A stretch of 64,000 nucleotides of DNA from an uncultured Roseobacter sp. (GTDB lineage: Bacteria; Pseudomonadota; Alphaproteobacteria; Rhodobacterales; Rhodobacteraceae): assembly GCF_947495275.1 (NCBI RefSeq), contig NZ_CANLYL010000002.1, positions 62,001 through 126,000 on the forward strand. Reading direction: 5' to 3'. A program made the translations under genes and the position numbers. Below, one piece after another: positions 41,809 through 50,314 of this stretch (the stretch's first letter is position 1; each line of letters begins with the position of its first letter). Under the pieces are notes generated by a model. The model was not told the origin of the DNA, did not search any database, and worked only from the letters and a program-made list of their open reading frames with translations.

Positions 41809-43400
41809 AAACCAACCGCCATGCCGTCTTTTCGCGGATCGGACCCGGCCACATAACCTTTGCCCGGCAATCGGTGGATCAGTTGCGCACCGCCAAACCC
41901 AAAGGCGTTGTCCGGTGTTTCCAGCGATATGTCGTGACCCATGGCGCGCAGCCTTTCCAGAACCTCCGCGGGCATGGTGGTCTCGCAGGCCACGCCCAGC
42001 CCATCTGTTACGCGCCACCGTGGGGCATCGACGGCCATCTGGGGGTCCTGAGCAAATAGCTGCGTTCTCAGCACCATCTGCACATGGCCTTGGGCCTGCA
42101 TCGGCCCGCCCATGACACCAAAGCTCATCACCGGCCCCGCGCGATCCATCAGGAAGCCGGGGATAATGGTGTGAAACGGCCTTTTGCGCGGGCCAACGGC
42201 GTTTTGATTGCTTGGATCAAGCGAGAAACCGGCTCCGCGATTTTGCAAGGCGATACCGGTGCCGGGCACCACAACACCCGAGCCGAAGCCTGCGTAATTC
42301 GACTGGATAAAGGAGACCATCATGCCACTGGCGTCAGCGGCGGTCAGATAGACGGTGCCGCCGTGTCTGGGTGCGCCAACGCCAAAATCACAGGCGCGGT
42401 TGGGGTCAATTTCGCGCGCACGTGCGGCCAGATACCCGTCATCAAGCATGTCAGACACGGTGATATTGCACATGTGATCCAGATCGGCCACGTAGTGTTC
42501 CGCGTCGCGCAGCGCCAGTTTCATGGCCTCGATCTGCAAATGATGTGCTTGCGGGTCGTCGGCATCCAGATCGCGGATGTTGGTGCCCGACAGAATGCCC
42601 AACCCCATAAGCGCCGCAATGCCCTGACCATTTGGCGGTATTTCATGCAGGATACTGTCGTCAAACCCTTTGCTGATCGTGCCGCACCAGTCCGCGCGGT
42701 GCGTGGCCAGATCATCCAGGGTCAGGGCCGCATCATGCTCAGCGGCAAAGGCTGCGATCTCTTCAGCAATATCCCCTTCGTAAAAGGCTTTGCCTTTTGT
42801 CTCGGCAATGCGTTTCAAAGTTCGCGCGTGCCCGGGACTTTTGAAGTACTCACCTGCTTTGGGGGCCCGCCCGTCGGGCATGAACGTTTCAGCAAAACCC
42901 GGCTGATGCGAGAGCTGTCCAGCGCCACGTTGCCAACGGGCGGCGATGACGGGAGACACCGGAAACCCGTTCTCCGCATAGCCGATTGCTGGCTCGAACA
43001 GTTTTTCGAAAGGCAGTTTGCCAAATCTCTCTGACAGATTGACCCAGGCCGATACGGCCCCGGGGACGGTCACGCTTTCCCATCCGTGAAAAGGCATCTT
43101 CGCGTGACCGGAAAAACGCTCAGCGGTCCAGTTGGCGGGAGATCGCCCGGACGCGTTCAGACCGTGCAATTCTGCGCCATCCCAAAGAATCGCAAAGGCG
43201 TCTGAACCAATACCATTGCCTGTTGGTTCTACGACCGTGAGCGCTATGGCAGCGGCCAGAGCCGCATCTACTGCATTTCCGCCCTGATAGAGCATGGACA
43301 AACCGGCCTGGGCGGCCAGCGGATGTGATGTTGCGACGAGGTTGTCCGCAGCAACAGCAGATCGGCGAGAAGGGTAGGTATGGTGGGACTGGAGGTGCAT
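41805..43400 (-). CDS. Gamma-glutamyltransferase-family N-terminal nucleophile hydrolase
   Basis: A 531-residue Ntn-hydrolase proenzyme of the GGT family. The conserved GGNAVDAALAAAIALTVVEP near the N-terminus is followed by autoprocessing and nucleophile Thr in HGGTVYLTAADASG. The small subunit has FIQSNYAGFGSGVV and FGVMGGPMQAQGHVQ. No signal peptide precedes TYPSRRSAVAADNLVATSHP, so it is probably cytosolic, unlike periplasmic GGT. Cytosolic relatives include cephalosporin acylases and HpxW-type oxamate amidohydrolases, so glutathione need not be the substrate. It is monocistronic. Confidence 0.88.
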   Translation of the reverse strand: MHLQSHHTYPSRRSAVAADNLVATSHPLAAQAGLSMLYQGGNAVDAALAAAIALTVVEPTGNGIGSDAFAILWDGAELHGLNASGRSPANWTAERFSGHAKMPFHGWESVTVPGAVSAWVNLSERFGKLPFEKLFEPAIGYAENGFPVSPVIAARWQRGAGQLSHQPGFAETFMPDGRAPKAGEYFKSPGHARTLKRIAETKGKAFYEGDIAEEIAAFAAEHDAALTLDDLATHRADWCGTISKGFDDSILHEIPPNGQGIAALMGLGILSGTNIRDLDADDPQAHHLQIEAMKLALRDAEHYVADLDHMCNITVSDMLDDGYLAARAREIDPNRACDFGVGAPRHGGTVYLTAADASGMMVSFIQSNYAGFGSGVVVPGTGIALQNRGAGFSLDPSNQNAVGPRKRPFHTIIPGFLMDRAGPVMSFGVMGGPMQAQGHVQMVLRTQLFAQDPQMAVDAPRWRVTDGLGVACETTMPAEVLERLRAMGHDISLETPDNAFGFGGAQLIHRLPGKGYVAGSDPRKDGMAVGF

Positions 43401-43562
43401 GGGCCTTGCTCTTTAGGGGGCTGCCGCGGGTTCCGCAAGAAGCTGGGCGTCATCCTAGAGCAATGGCAAAGACAGTAAAATGGGCATTCAGGTCAACAAG
43501 CTGCGATCCGTTCTGTGAACCACGGTCAAGAGCGCAGAAACCAGGTTCACGATGTTGAAACA

Positions 43563-43584
43563 GCCACTACCGTGAGGCAGTGGC
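43563..43584 (-). terminator. Hairpin downstream of the DUF2793 gene
   Basis: Six perfect pairs GCCACT/AGTGGC plus an inner CC/GG after one mismatch, with a GTGA loop. It lies 66 bases beyond the DUF2793 stop and is followed on the minus strand by TGTTTC. It is the likely transcript end of that gene. Confidence 0.5.
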
Positions 43585-43649
43585 CATTGTCTTCAGCGGG
43601 ACCGGACAGGGTTACAGTGTGCAAGTAGCCCTCTCGTGATCTGGCTGCA

Positions 43650-44726
43650 TTATCCGACCTTATACCCCCAGAAACTGGTTTGATCAGCCAGGAAATATCC
43701 ATCAAATCCGCGCAGGTGTCCCTGCAATTCGACCGTATCCCCGGCATTCAACAGCACCATGCATTGAATGTTCAGGCACGTCTGCTCCGAGATGTGCGGC
43801 CCGGTGTTTTCACCCACCGACCCACTGATCACTTCTGCGCCGTTTCGGAGCAGGCGCGCGCCAATTCGGGCCTGGTTTGATGCGTTTTGCTTGAATGTCA
43901 GCGCGGCAGCAAAAACGTAGCTGCCAGCCGCCGGGGCAACAAAGTGATTGTTTGCTGAATCAAACGCATTCTGATCGTTGAACTCGGTCAGGTTGATGGC
44001 GATTTTGGTCCATGCATCCGCAGACAGATAGTTGTCGAAATTCGTCACACCCTTGAAGCGCGGCAAGTTGGGCTGATCGACCACGCCGGAACCTGCATCC
44101 ACGATCAATCCGTCATGAAAACTGGTGCCATCCGCAGATGTCGCCAGCCGAATATTATCGCTGCCGAAAAGCCCAAAGAGACCGCGCGTTTCAAAATCCT
44201 GTTGCAGGATGAATCCGGCATCATCCCCACTGGCTTCCTTGTTCAGGGTGGAAATCATGCTGCCATTGCCACCATCATCCCGATAGAGCGCGGTCCAGAG
44301 TGCTGCGTTCAGCTTGGCGGAAAAAGGGGATGAGGGCAGGGAGATCATGCCAAGCCCGAAGGCTTCGATCTCCTGCAGCTCGGCGCTGTCCAGATCGATC
44401 CAATCCGTGCCATCATGCACAATCAGGGAATCCCGCCCGATCACATAGGCGCGCCAGCCGGGTTTCGGGGTGAAAAACTGCCAGACGCTGTTCTCAAAAA
44501 GCGCGATATCCCCGTCGTGCCCGGCCCAGTCGCCTGTCCCGCTATCCCCGACGATATAGCGGTCTCCTTCAACGGGTGTTGCAGGTGGCACGGGCTGGTC
44601 ATCGGCCTGCACGCCCAATTGGGTCAGGATATCGAGGATCCGCAAGGCTTCATTGTGCGTGACGTGTTTCTGGGCCTGGTTCGGTTGAATGAACGGCAAA
44701 GACAGGCAGCTTGAGGTATCGGCCAT
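43650..44726 (-). CDS. DUF2793 protein with C1q/TNF-like C-terminal domain
   Basis: A 358-residue protein. The N-terminal half has the DUF2793 pattern (LPFIQPNQAQKHVTHNEALR, then DRYIVGDSGTGDWAGHDGDI and WRAYVIGRDSLIVHDGTDW). This domain is found in Rhodobacterales phage-tail or gene-transfer-agent-associated proteins. The last ~130 residues (FVAPAAGSYVFAAALTFKQN, ARLLRNGAEVISGSV, VLLNAGDTVELQGHLRG, TSFWGYKVG) look like a C1q/TNF jelly-roll. A trimeric carbohydrate- or surface-binding tip is plausible. The start at MADTSS was chosen over upstream ATGs. No phage genes flank it. Confidence 0.78.
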   Translation of the reverse strand: MADTSSCLSLPFIQPNQAQKHVTHNEALRILDILTQLGVQADDQPVPPATPVEGDRYIVGDSGTGDWAGHDGDIALFENSVWQFFTPKPGWRAYVIGRDSLIVHDGTDWIDLDSAELQEIEAFGLGMISLPSSPFSAKLNAALWTALYRDDGGNGSMISTLNKEASGDDAGFILQQDFETRGLFGLFGSDNIRLATSADGTSFHDGLIVDAGSGVVDQPNLPRFKGVTNFDNYLSADAWTKIAINLTEFNDQNAFDSANNHFVAPAAGSYVFAAALTFKQNASNQARIGARLLRNGAEVISGSVGENTGPHISEQTCLNIQCMVLLNAGDTVELQGHLRGFDGYFLADQTSFWGYKVG

Positions 44727-44962
44727 TGGTTTTCCCATGAGACAGTTGTGATCTGCCCCAACGTGCGTCAATCGCATTGCCGCGCGCTTAAACGGGCGTA
44801 CGCAGCGGTAACCTTCAGAAAACCGAAGAATTCATCGGCTTTGCCATTATCCGCCTTGCACGCGCGAGTGTCTTTAGCGCAGGCAAAAATAATGTTAATC
44901 ATTTGGCTGGTGGATCGCATCCTTGCCGGAACTGCGCACCCTATTGTTTTGAAAGAGTACAT

Positions 44963-45472
44963 ATGATGATTTTTGCCAGATTTGTTGTTGCGCTGTTTCT
45001 GATTGGTATCGTTTTGCCACCAGGCTTTGCGATCGCTCAGGTGCCTCCGAACTGTGAGATCACCAAGGCAGGCGATCCCGAGCGTGATGTCCTGCGGTGT
45101 GCATTTGGCATCATCCTCGAGATCGAGGCTGTCGCCGAGATGGCGTTTACTGACGGTGACGAGGCTGAATTCGACCTGAAAAACGGCGCAGTTTTACTTG
45201 AGGTGACGCCCGGAGAGGCGCGCCCTCAAATCCGAACGCCACATGCGATCGCGGCGGTACGCGGCACAGTTTTCGTGGTCGATGTTTCGGAGACGTCGAC
45301 GGCGGTGTTTGTCGTGCTGGGCGAAGTTTCTGTGTCACCGCTTGGGGCCGATGCGCCAGTGGCCTTGGTGCGCGCAGGCGAGGGCATTGATGTATCTTCG
45401 CAAGGCGCGTCCGAGGTTGGGGTTTGGGGGGAGGAACGTGCCGCGGCATTGATGGCACGCTTCGGGAGATGA
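44963..45472 (+). CDS. Exported FecR-domain protein
   Basis: A 169-residue periplasmic protein. It has a Sec signal (FARFVVALFLIGIVLPPGFA, cleavage before IAQV) and a FecR-like beta domain (FDLKNGAVLLEVTPGEARPQ, IRTPHAIAAVRGTVFVVDV, VLGEVSVSPLGADAPV). It lacks the cytoplasmic anti-sigma segment of true FecR, so it probably acts as a ligand- or cell-wall-sensing module. Its stop overlaps the CHASE2-cyclase start by ATGA. That coupling argues for a two-component sensor in which this protein modulates the CHASE2 domain. Confidence 0.85.
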   Translation: MMIFARFVVALFLIGIVLPPGFAIAQVPPNCEITKAGDPERDVLRCAFGIILEIEAVAEMAFTDGDEAEFDLKNGAVLLEVTPGEARPQIRTPHAIAAVRGTVFVVDVSETSTAVFVVLGEVSVSPLGADAPVALVRAGEGIDVSSQGASEVGVWGEERAAALMARFGR

Positions 45473-47307
45473 AAACCGCATCTGCGTCGCCACTCTGGAC
45501 CGGCGTCATCGCGTTGGGCATGGCCGCTTTGTGGGTTTACTGGATTTCTCTTCCCCATATCTCCGGGACCAGCAGTCGATTGGATGGGTTGGAAGCAGTG
45601 CTTCTGGACTACCGGTTCGCCTTGACGGGCCCGGTCGACCCTGCCGGGGAGGTTATCATTGTCGCGATCGACAACGCGACCATCGAAGGCACGCGCGATA
45701 CGGCTGCCGAAGGCCGGTTGCTCTTGGCCAAAGTGATCGAGAGCGTAAGTGCCGCAGAACCCAAGGTTGTGGGGCTCGACGTGATCCTGGCCGATGCCGG
45801 TGCTCCGGAAACCCATAACAAGCTGGCGGCGGCACTGGCCAGTGTCCCCACGGTGATAGCCTCCGCAGGAAGTTTCTCGCAAGCCAATGCACCTTGGGAA
45901 ATTGTGACACCTGACACGGTGCTCAGGCCGCAATCAATTTTTGCCAGTGCTGCTATGACCGGATTGGTGAATGTCTCGACTGACGCCAGCGGGACGCCGC
46001 GCCATATGCCTGTTGTTTTCCTGACGGACCAAGGCATTGAACCCTCTTTGCCGCTGCGTGTCGCTGCCTTGTTCGCTGGTGCAGAACCGAGGGTCTCCGA
46101 AGATGCCGTGACCCTGGCGGGCGCGGTCATTCCATTGGATCTGGGCATGCAGATGCCGCTTCGGCTGGTTGGTCCGGAGAGAACCTTGCCGACCCTCTCT
46201 GCCCTGGATGTTCTGGCGGGAAGTCAGGATGCGCGCCTTCGCGGTAAAGCCGTCATCATTGGCTACACCGCAACGGCCTTCGGGGATCGGTTTCCCACCG
46301 CTTTCGGGGACGACACACCCGGTGTTGAGGTCATTGCCACGGCGGTCTCTCAATTGCTGGGTGGTGAGACCCTGCTGCGTGATATGACTACCCGATGGGC
46401 AGATGTGGCAGCCTCGATCGGGCTTGCTCTGATTTGCACGGTTCTGGTACTCAGCCTGCCTTTGTCTACGGGCATACCGCTGGCGCTTGGGGTGCTCGGG
46501 GCCTATATGGCGGTCGTTTGGTTTGCTTTTTCGAATGGCATCTGGCTCAGTGCCGCTGTGCCGCTGGCCAGCGCCGGCCTGCCTATCATCGCCGGATCGG
46601 CGCTGCGTTACTTCCGCGAGAAGCGCAAAGCCAGTCACGGCGCGCGCGCCCTTGCCGCGCTCAAGCAGTTTCAGTCACCTGCTCTGGCCGAGATGATTTC
46701 AGAGAACCCGGCATTCCTGAAAGAGCCAACCCCGATGATCCTTTCCGTATTTTTCGTGGACCTCAGCGGGTTCACCCAATTGTCCGAAGCGCTTGGCCCG
46801 GCTAATACGCAAGATTTCCTGAAACGGTTCCATCAGGTGATTGCCAATCGAGTCGAAGAACACGATGGCATCGTTCTGAATTACATGGGTGATGGTGCAT
46901 TGGCCGTTTTCGGGATGACGGATGCCGTCAAACCCAGCGCGGATAATGCATTGCAGGCTGGTTTTGAGCTGGTTGATGATGTGCGGGGTCTGGGTCGGGC
47001 GGTCGTTGGGACGCCCGTACTCGGGTGCCGCGTCGGCATTCATCGTGGTGAGGTGGTGCTCTCGCGGCTGGGGGGTGAGCGGCATCAACAGGTCTCGGTT
47101 GCCGGTGATACCGTCAATCTGGCCAGCCGTTTGATGGAAGTAGCCAAATCGGAAAGCGCGGTCATTGCAGCCACCGAGGAATTGATGCAAGGGCTTGGTA
47201 CCCCTGCCTCGCAGCCTTCGAGCGATGTGAAACCGGTGAAGGTACGTGGACGGCAGGAGGAGGCACAGGTCCACCTTTGGCACAACGTTCAGAACCTCAG
47301 CTGTTGA
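45469..47307 (+). CDS. CHASE2-domain class III nucleotide cyclase
   Basis: A 612-residue membrane receptor cyclase. After an N-terminal helix comes a periplasmic CHASE2 domain (about residues 30-300, with DYRFALTGPVDPAGEVIIVA and VEVIATAVSQLLGGETLLRD). Three membrane helices follow (about 315-390), then a class III cyclase domain (about 425-585). Metal ligands Asp431 (FVDLSGFTQL) and Asp475 (NYMGDGALAVFG) are present, as is VAGDTVNLASRLMEVAK. The Lys that normally selects adenine (DKxxGD) is Asn471, so nucleotide specificity is uncertain. The start overlaps the FecR-domain gene. The end overlaps the convergent IclR gene by 11 bp. Confidence 0.88.
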   Translation: MKTASASPLWTGVIALGMAALWVYWISLPHISGTSSRLDGLEAVLLDYRFALTGPVDPAGEVIIVAIDNATIEGTRDTAAEGRLLLAKVIESVSAAEPKVVGLDVILADAGAPETHNKLAAALASVPTVIASAGSFSQANAPWEIVTPDTVLRPQSIFASAAMTGLVNVSTDASGTPRHMPVVFLTDQGIEPSLPLRVAALFAGAEPRVSEDAVTLAGAVIPLDLGMQMPLRLVGPERTLPTLSALDVLAGSQDARLRGKAVIIGYTATAFGDRFPTAFGDDTPGVEVIATAVSQLLGGETLLRDMTTRWADVAASIGLALICTVLVLSLPLSTGIPLALGVLGAYMAVVWFAFSNGIWLSAAVPLASAGLPIIAGSALRYFREKRKASHGARALAALKQFQSPALAEMISENPAFLKEPTPMILSVFFVDLSGFTQLSEALGPANTQDFLKRFHQVIANRVEEHDGIVLNYMGDGALAVFGMTDAVKPSADNALQAGFELVDDVRGLGRAVVGTPVLGCRVGIHRGEVVLSRLGGERHQQVSVAGDTVNLASRLMEVAKSESAVIAATEELMQGLGTPASQPSSDVKPVKVRGRQEEAQVHLWHNVQNLSC

Positions 47308-48076
47308 TCAGCGCTGTAAGCTCCTGCGCTGCGGTCTTTAACGCATCAATGTTCTTGGCCAAACCGGCCAAATCCTGACGCTGCAACGGCGCATGGACTG
47401 ACAAGGTCGACACTAGACGTTTGCGATCGTCCAGGATGGGGACGGCAATGGCGGCCATACCCTCCATGAACTCCTGATCATCGGTCGAGTATCCGCGCTT
47501 GCGCGTTGCCTCGATTTCCTCTTTGAGCTTGGCCTTGCTGGTGATCGTTCCGGGTGCACGTCTTTCCAGTCGCGCATTGGAGAGAAACCGGTCCAGATAA
47601 GCGGGTCTCAGGGAGGACAGGAACATCTTGCCACTGGCGGTGCAGTAAAACGGTACCTGCGTTCCCACAGGCAGTTGAATACGCAAGGGCCAATGTGTCT
47701 CTACGCGGTCAAGATAGGTCATCCCATCCCGGTCGGGGACCGCGATATTGCAGGTTTCACCGATCTTCTCAGCGACACTGCGCAGAATTGCCAGACGCAC
47801 GGTTCTGAGGCGCTGCGAAGAGACCGTATTGATGGAAAGTTGCCGCAGCCTGGGGCCGGGGCCATAGGACTTGCCATCAATATCTCGCTGTAGGAAACCG
47901 GATGCTTCGGCCGTGTGAAACAGCCGATGCAGGGTTGGTTTGGGTAATTGCAGACTTTCCTTCAGAGCCGACGGTGTGACAGGGACACCCGCCTTTGCAA
48001 CTTCTTCCAACAGGACCAGCAACCGCAGGTTGGTTGGTATCTGGCCCTGTCCTTCATTTGCAAAATCGTCCGGCAT
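47297..48076 (-). CDS. IclR-family transcriptional regulator
   Basis: A 259-residue regulator. It has an N-terminal winged helix (VTPSALKESLQLPKPTLHRL, about residues 36-55) and a C-terminal effector domain (ETCNIAVPDRDGMTYLDRVE, YCTASGKMFLSSL, YSTDDQEFMEGMAAIAVPIL). IclR proteins of this type often bind aromatic acids or small carboxylates. It lies nine bases after the TRAP large permease on the same strand, so it is probably co-transcribed with dctP-dctQ-dctM and controls it and the divergent GMC oxidoreductase. Confidence 0.92.
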   Translation of the reverse strand: MPDDFANEGQGQIPTNLRLLVLLEEVAKAGVPVTPSALKESLQLPKPTLHRLFHTAEASGFLQRDIDGKSYGPGPRLRQLSINTVSSQRLRTVRLAILRSVAEKIGETCNIAVPDRDGMTYLDRVETHWPLRIQLPVGTQVPFYCTASGKMFLSSLRPAYLDRFLSNARLERRAPGTITSKAKLKEEIEATRKRGYSTDDQEFMEGMAAIAVPILDDRKRLVSTLSVHAPLQRQDLAGLAKNIDALKTAAQELTALINS

Positions 48077-48085
48077 TTGTCTTCT

Positions 48086-49441
48086 TTAGTTTGGTAGCAA
48101 AAAGAGTGCCAGTTGAGGTGTCAGGGCGACCAGTATCCAAACCGCCAGGAGCGAGAACAGATACATTGTCGAATATCTCAGCAGGCGGAAATAGGGAACG
48201 CCTGTGACACCCGACGCCACGTAAAGGTTCAAGCCATATGGTGGCGTGATGAAGCCGATGGATGCGCCAACCAGGAAAATGACCGCGAAGTGGATCGGAT
48301 CCACACCAACGGAGGCTGCAATAGGCGCAAGGATCGGGGCCATGATGATCGTTACAGGAAGGCTTTCCAGGATCATTCCGGCGACAAAGACCATCGCCAT
48401 CGCCGTAAAGAGCACCGGATAGTATCCACCCATGCTGGTCACGAACCCACCAATGGTCTCCTGTGCGCCCAGGAGCGACAGGATTTGCTGCATCACCACT
48501 GATACCGCGATCAGCGGAGCGAGAATGCCGGTGATCTGTGCGGAGCGCACGACAATTGACGGGATTTCCGGCAGGGTGAACCCTTCGACGACAACCATTG
48601 AGCCGAAGGTTCTTTCATCCACGGGAATGCTGGAATCGTTGCCCATCAGCTTGTTCAGCGGGTAGCTGACCAAACCAACGATGATCCCGAACCCAACGGT
48701 GACCCCCGCCGCTTCGGTGGGGGAGAACTTACCGGTGTAAATGCCCCACAGCACCAGACCGATGGCAAAGAAACCCAACCAAGCGCCAAGCGCCGTTTTG
48801 GTCATACGGGTGATGCTGAGGTTTGTCAGAATGCCCCACTTGTTGATCGTGCAGACCACAAAGCAGACCGACATCATGGCGAGGACCATCAGAATACCCG
48901 GAATGATACCTGCCAGGAACAGCTGTCCCACTTCGAGATTCATCAGGAAGCCGTAGACGATGAAGATGATCGACGGCGGAATGATGATTCCGACTGTACC
49001 ACCAGCAGCAGCCGTGGCCGCGGAGAAGCGTTCGTCGTAGCCGCCCTTGACCATCTCGGGGTGTAGCATCGAGCCGATGGTTGCGGTAGTCGCCGAGTTC
49101 GATCCTGAGATCGCAGCGAAAAGGCCGCAGGCCCCGATGGAAGCCATCGCAAGGCCGCCGCGCAACCAACCGAGACAGGCGTAAGCATAATCCGACAGGC
49201 GTTTGGCGATCCCTGATTTGTTGATCAGGTCCCCGGTCAGGATGAAAAGCGGCATCGCCAGCAGCGCAAACCCGTCCTTGAAGACGTTGAGCATCTCCGA
49301 GCCGGTATTGTCGAGCGTCAGATCGAGGACGAAGCTACAGCCCACAACCCAGTAGAAGATGATGAGCAAGACAGGGGTGCCAAGCATGAAGAGAAAGGTC
49401 ACCCCGAGCGAGATAATTGTGATCCATGATCCGTCAGACAT
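48086..49441 (-). CDS. TRAP transporter large permease (DctM)
   Basis: A 451-residue DctM permease with about 12 membrane segments. It shows FALLAMPLFILTGDLINKSG, AAISGSNSATTATIGSMLHP, GGTVGIIIPPSIIFIVYGF and GFITPPYGLNLYVASGVTG. The gating-helix loop is enlarged by roughly 30 residues relative to the first DctM in the window. It overlaps the DctQ gene by one base (TGATG) and is followed by the iclR gene. It translocates the ligand of the receptor encoded at 50315-51547. Confidence 0.92.
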   Translation of the reverse strand: MSDGSWITIISLGVTFLFMLGTPVLLIIFYWVVGCSFVLDLTLDNTGSEMLNVFKDGFALLAMPLFILTGDLINKSGIAKRLSDYAYACLGWLRGGLAMASIGACGLFAAISGSNSATTATIGSMLHPEMVKGGYDERFSAATAAAGGTVGIIIPPSIIFIVYGFLMNLEVGQLFLAGIIPGILMVLAMMSVCFVVCTINKWGILTNLSITRMTKTALGAWLGFFAIGLVLWGIYTGKFSPTEAAGVTVGFGIIVGLVSYPLNKLMGNDSSIPVDERTFGSMVVVEGFTLPEIPSIVVRSAQITGILAPLIAVSVVMQQILSLLGAQETIGGFVTSMGGYYPVLFTAMAMVFVAGMILESLPVTIIMAPILAPIAASVGVDPIHFAVIFLVGASIGFITPPYGLNLYVASGVTGVPYFRLLRYSTMYLFSLLAVWILVALTPQLALFLLPN

Positions 49442-50112
49442 CAGACATCTCCCCCGATAACGGCTTGTTCAATCAACGGCTCGCCGTTGCGGTATTTCTC
49501 AAGGTCTTCGAAAAGGTTCTCCAGAACCCGCCCGGCCATCATCACGAAACAAATCGGCATGGTGACGATGAACCACCAACGCATGACGTTGTCGGTGCCC
49601 AGCACGATGGCGAAATTGTCATAGGTGTTGACGGTCACCCGCGCGGTAGTGGTGACAACGATGATGCAGAAGATAAACCACAGCAAGTTGTCGAGCAGCA
49701 GGCAGGTCAATTGCCCTTTGGGTCCCATCTTGGTGCGGAACTCGTTGAAACTGAGGTGCGTGCGCAGTTTGACATTATAGGAACATCCGTACCACGCCAT
49801 GATCATGAACAGGAGCGGGGGGATCGTCGTCGACCAGGGCACCTGCGCCGAAAAGACGAAACGCTGGATCACGCCGACAAAGATGATCAGGGCGATGATG
49901 ATGTAGGTGTAGACGATGATCGTGCGTTCCAGATGCCGGTCAAGCCACGGAATCTTCTTGTACAACCAAAGCACCAGAAAGCCGCCGATCACGGTCAGTG
50001 GTCCAAACACGAACCAAGCCCCCGGGGACCGGTAGGCCTGGACCACTTTGAAATTAATATCGCCACTCAGCGTCGCCGTGACGATGGTGCCCATATCCGC
50101 CAAGATTGACAT
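49441..50112 (-). CDS. TRAP transporter small permease (DctQ)
   Basis: A 223-residue DctQ-family membrane protein with four main hydrophobic segments (GPLTVIGGFLVLWLYKKIPW, IVYTYIIIALIIFVGVIQRF, LLDNLLWFIFCIIVVTTTAR and WWFIVTMPICFVMMAGRVL). At 223 residues it is longer than usual, with an N-terminal extension. GGGAGGG lies six bases before the ATG. It is separated from the receptor gene by 202 bases containing a hairpin. Confidence 0.85.
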   Translation of the reverse strand: MSILADMGTIVTATLSGDINFKVVQAYRSPGAWFVFGPLTVIGGFLVLWLYKKIPWLDRHLERTIIVYTYIIIALIIFVGVIQRFVFSAQVPWSTTIPPLLFMIMAWYGCSYNVKLRTHLSFNEFRTKMGPKGQLTCLLLDNLLWFIFCIIVVTTTARVTVNTYDNFAIVLGTDNVMRWWFIVTMPICFVMMAGRVLENLFEDLEKYRNGEPLIEQAVIGGDV

Positions 50113-50263
50113 CTGGCGCCCTCCCTATGTTGTTCTCATGCAATGCTGCCCGAAAAGCACCATTGGATCAAAGCACTATAACCATCGGCCCGAACATTTT
50201 TTGGACTTTTTCAAACGGATGAACCGTTCAAGGGCCATTTGCGAGATACTGAAAAGTACTGGA

Positions 50264-50293
50264 AAGCCGGCCCGCCTGTTGACGGACCGGCTT
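50264..50293 (-). terminator. Hairpin between dctP and dctQ (attenuator)
   Basis: Arms AAGCCGG/CCGGCTT, extended by CCG/CGG after a mismatch, around about 8 loop bases, some 20 bases beyond the receptor stop codon on the minus strand. The T-tract is weak. It probably causes partial termination so that the binding protein is made in excess of the permeases. The remaining roughly 150 bases to dctQ show no other feature. Confidence 0.55.
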
Positions 50294-50314
50294 CTTATTT
50301 GGGTTAGGCCGGAA

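Noticed and set aside
43650-44726. Part of a gene-transfer-agent or prophage cluster
   Set aside because: Flanking genes are a GGT-like hydrolase and a FecR/cyclase pair. No capsid, portal or tail genes are in the window.
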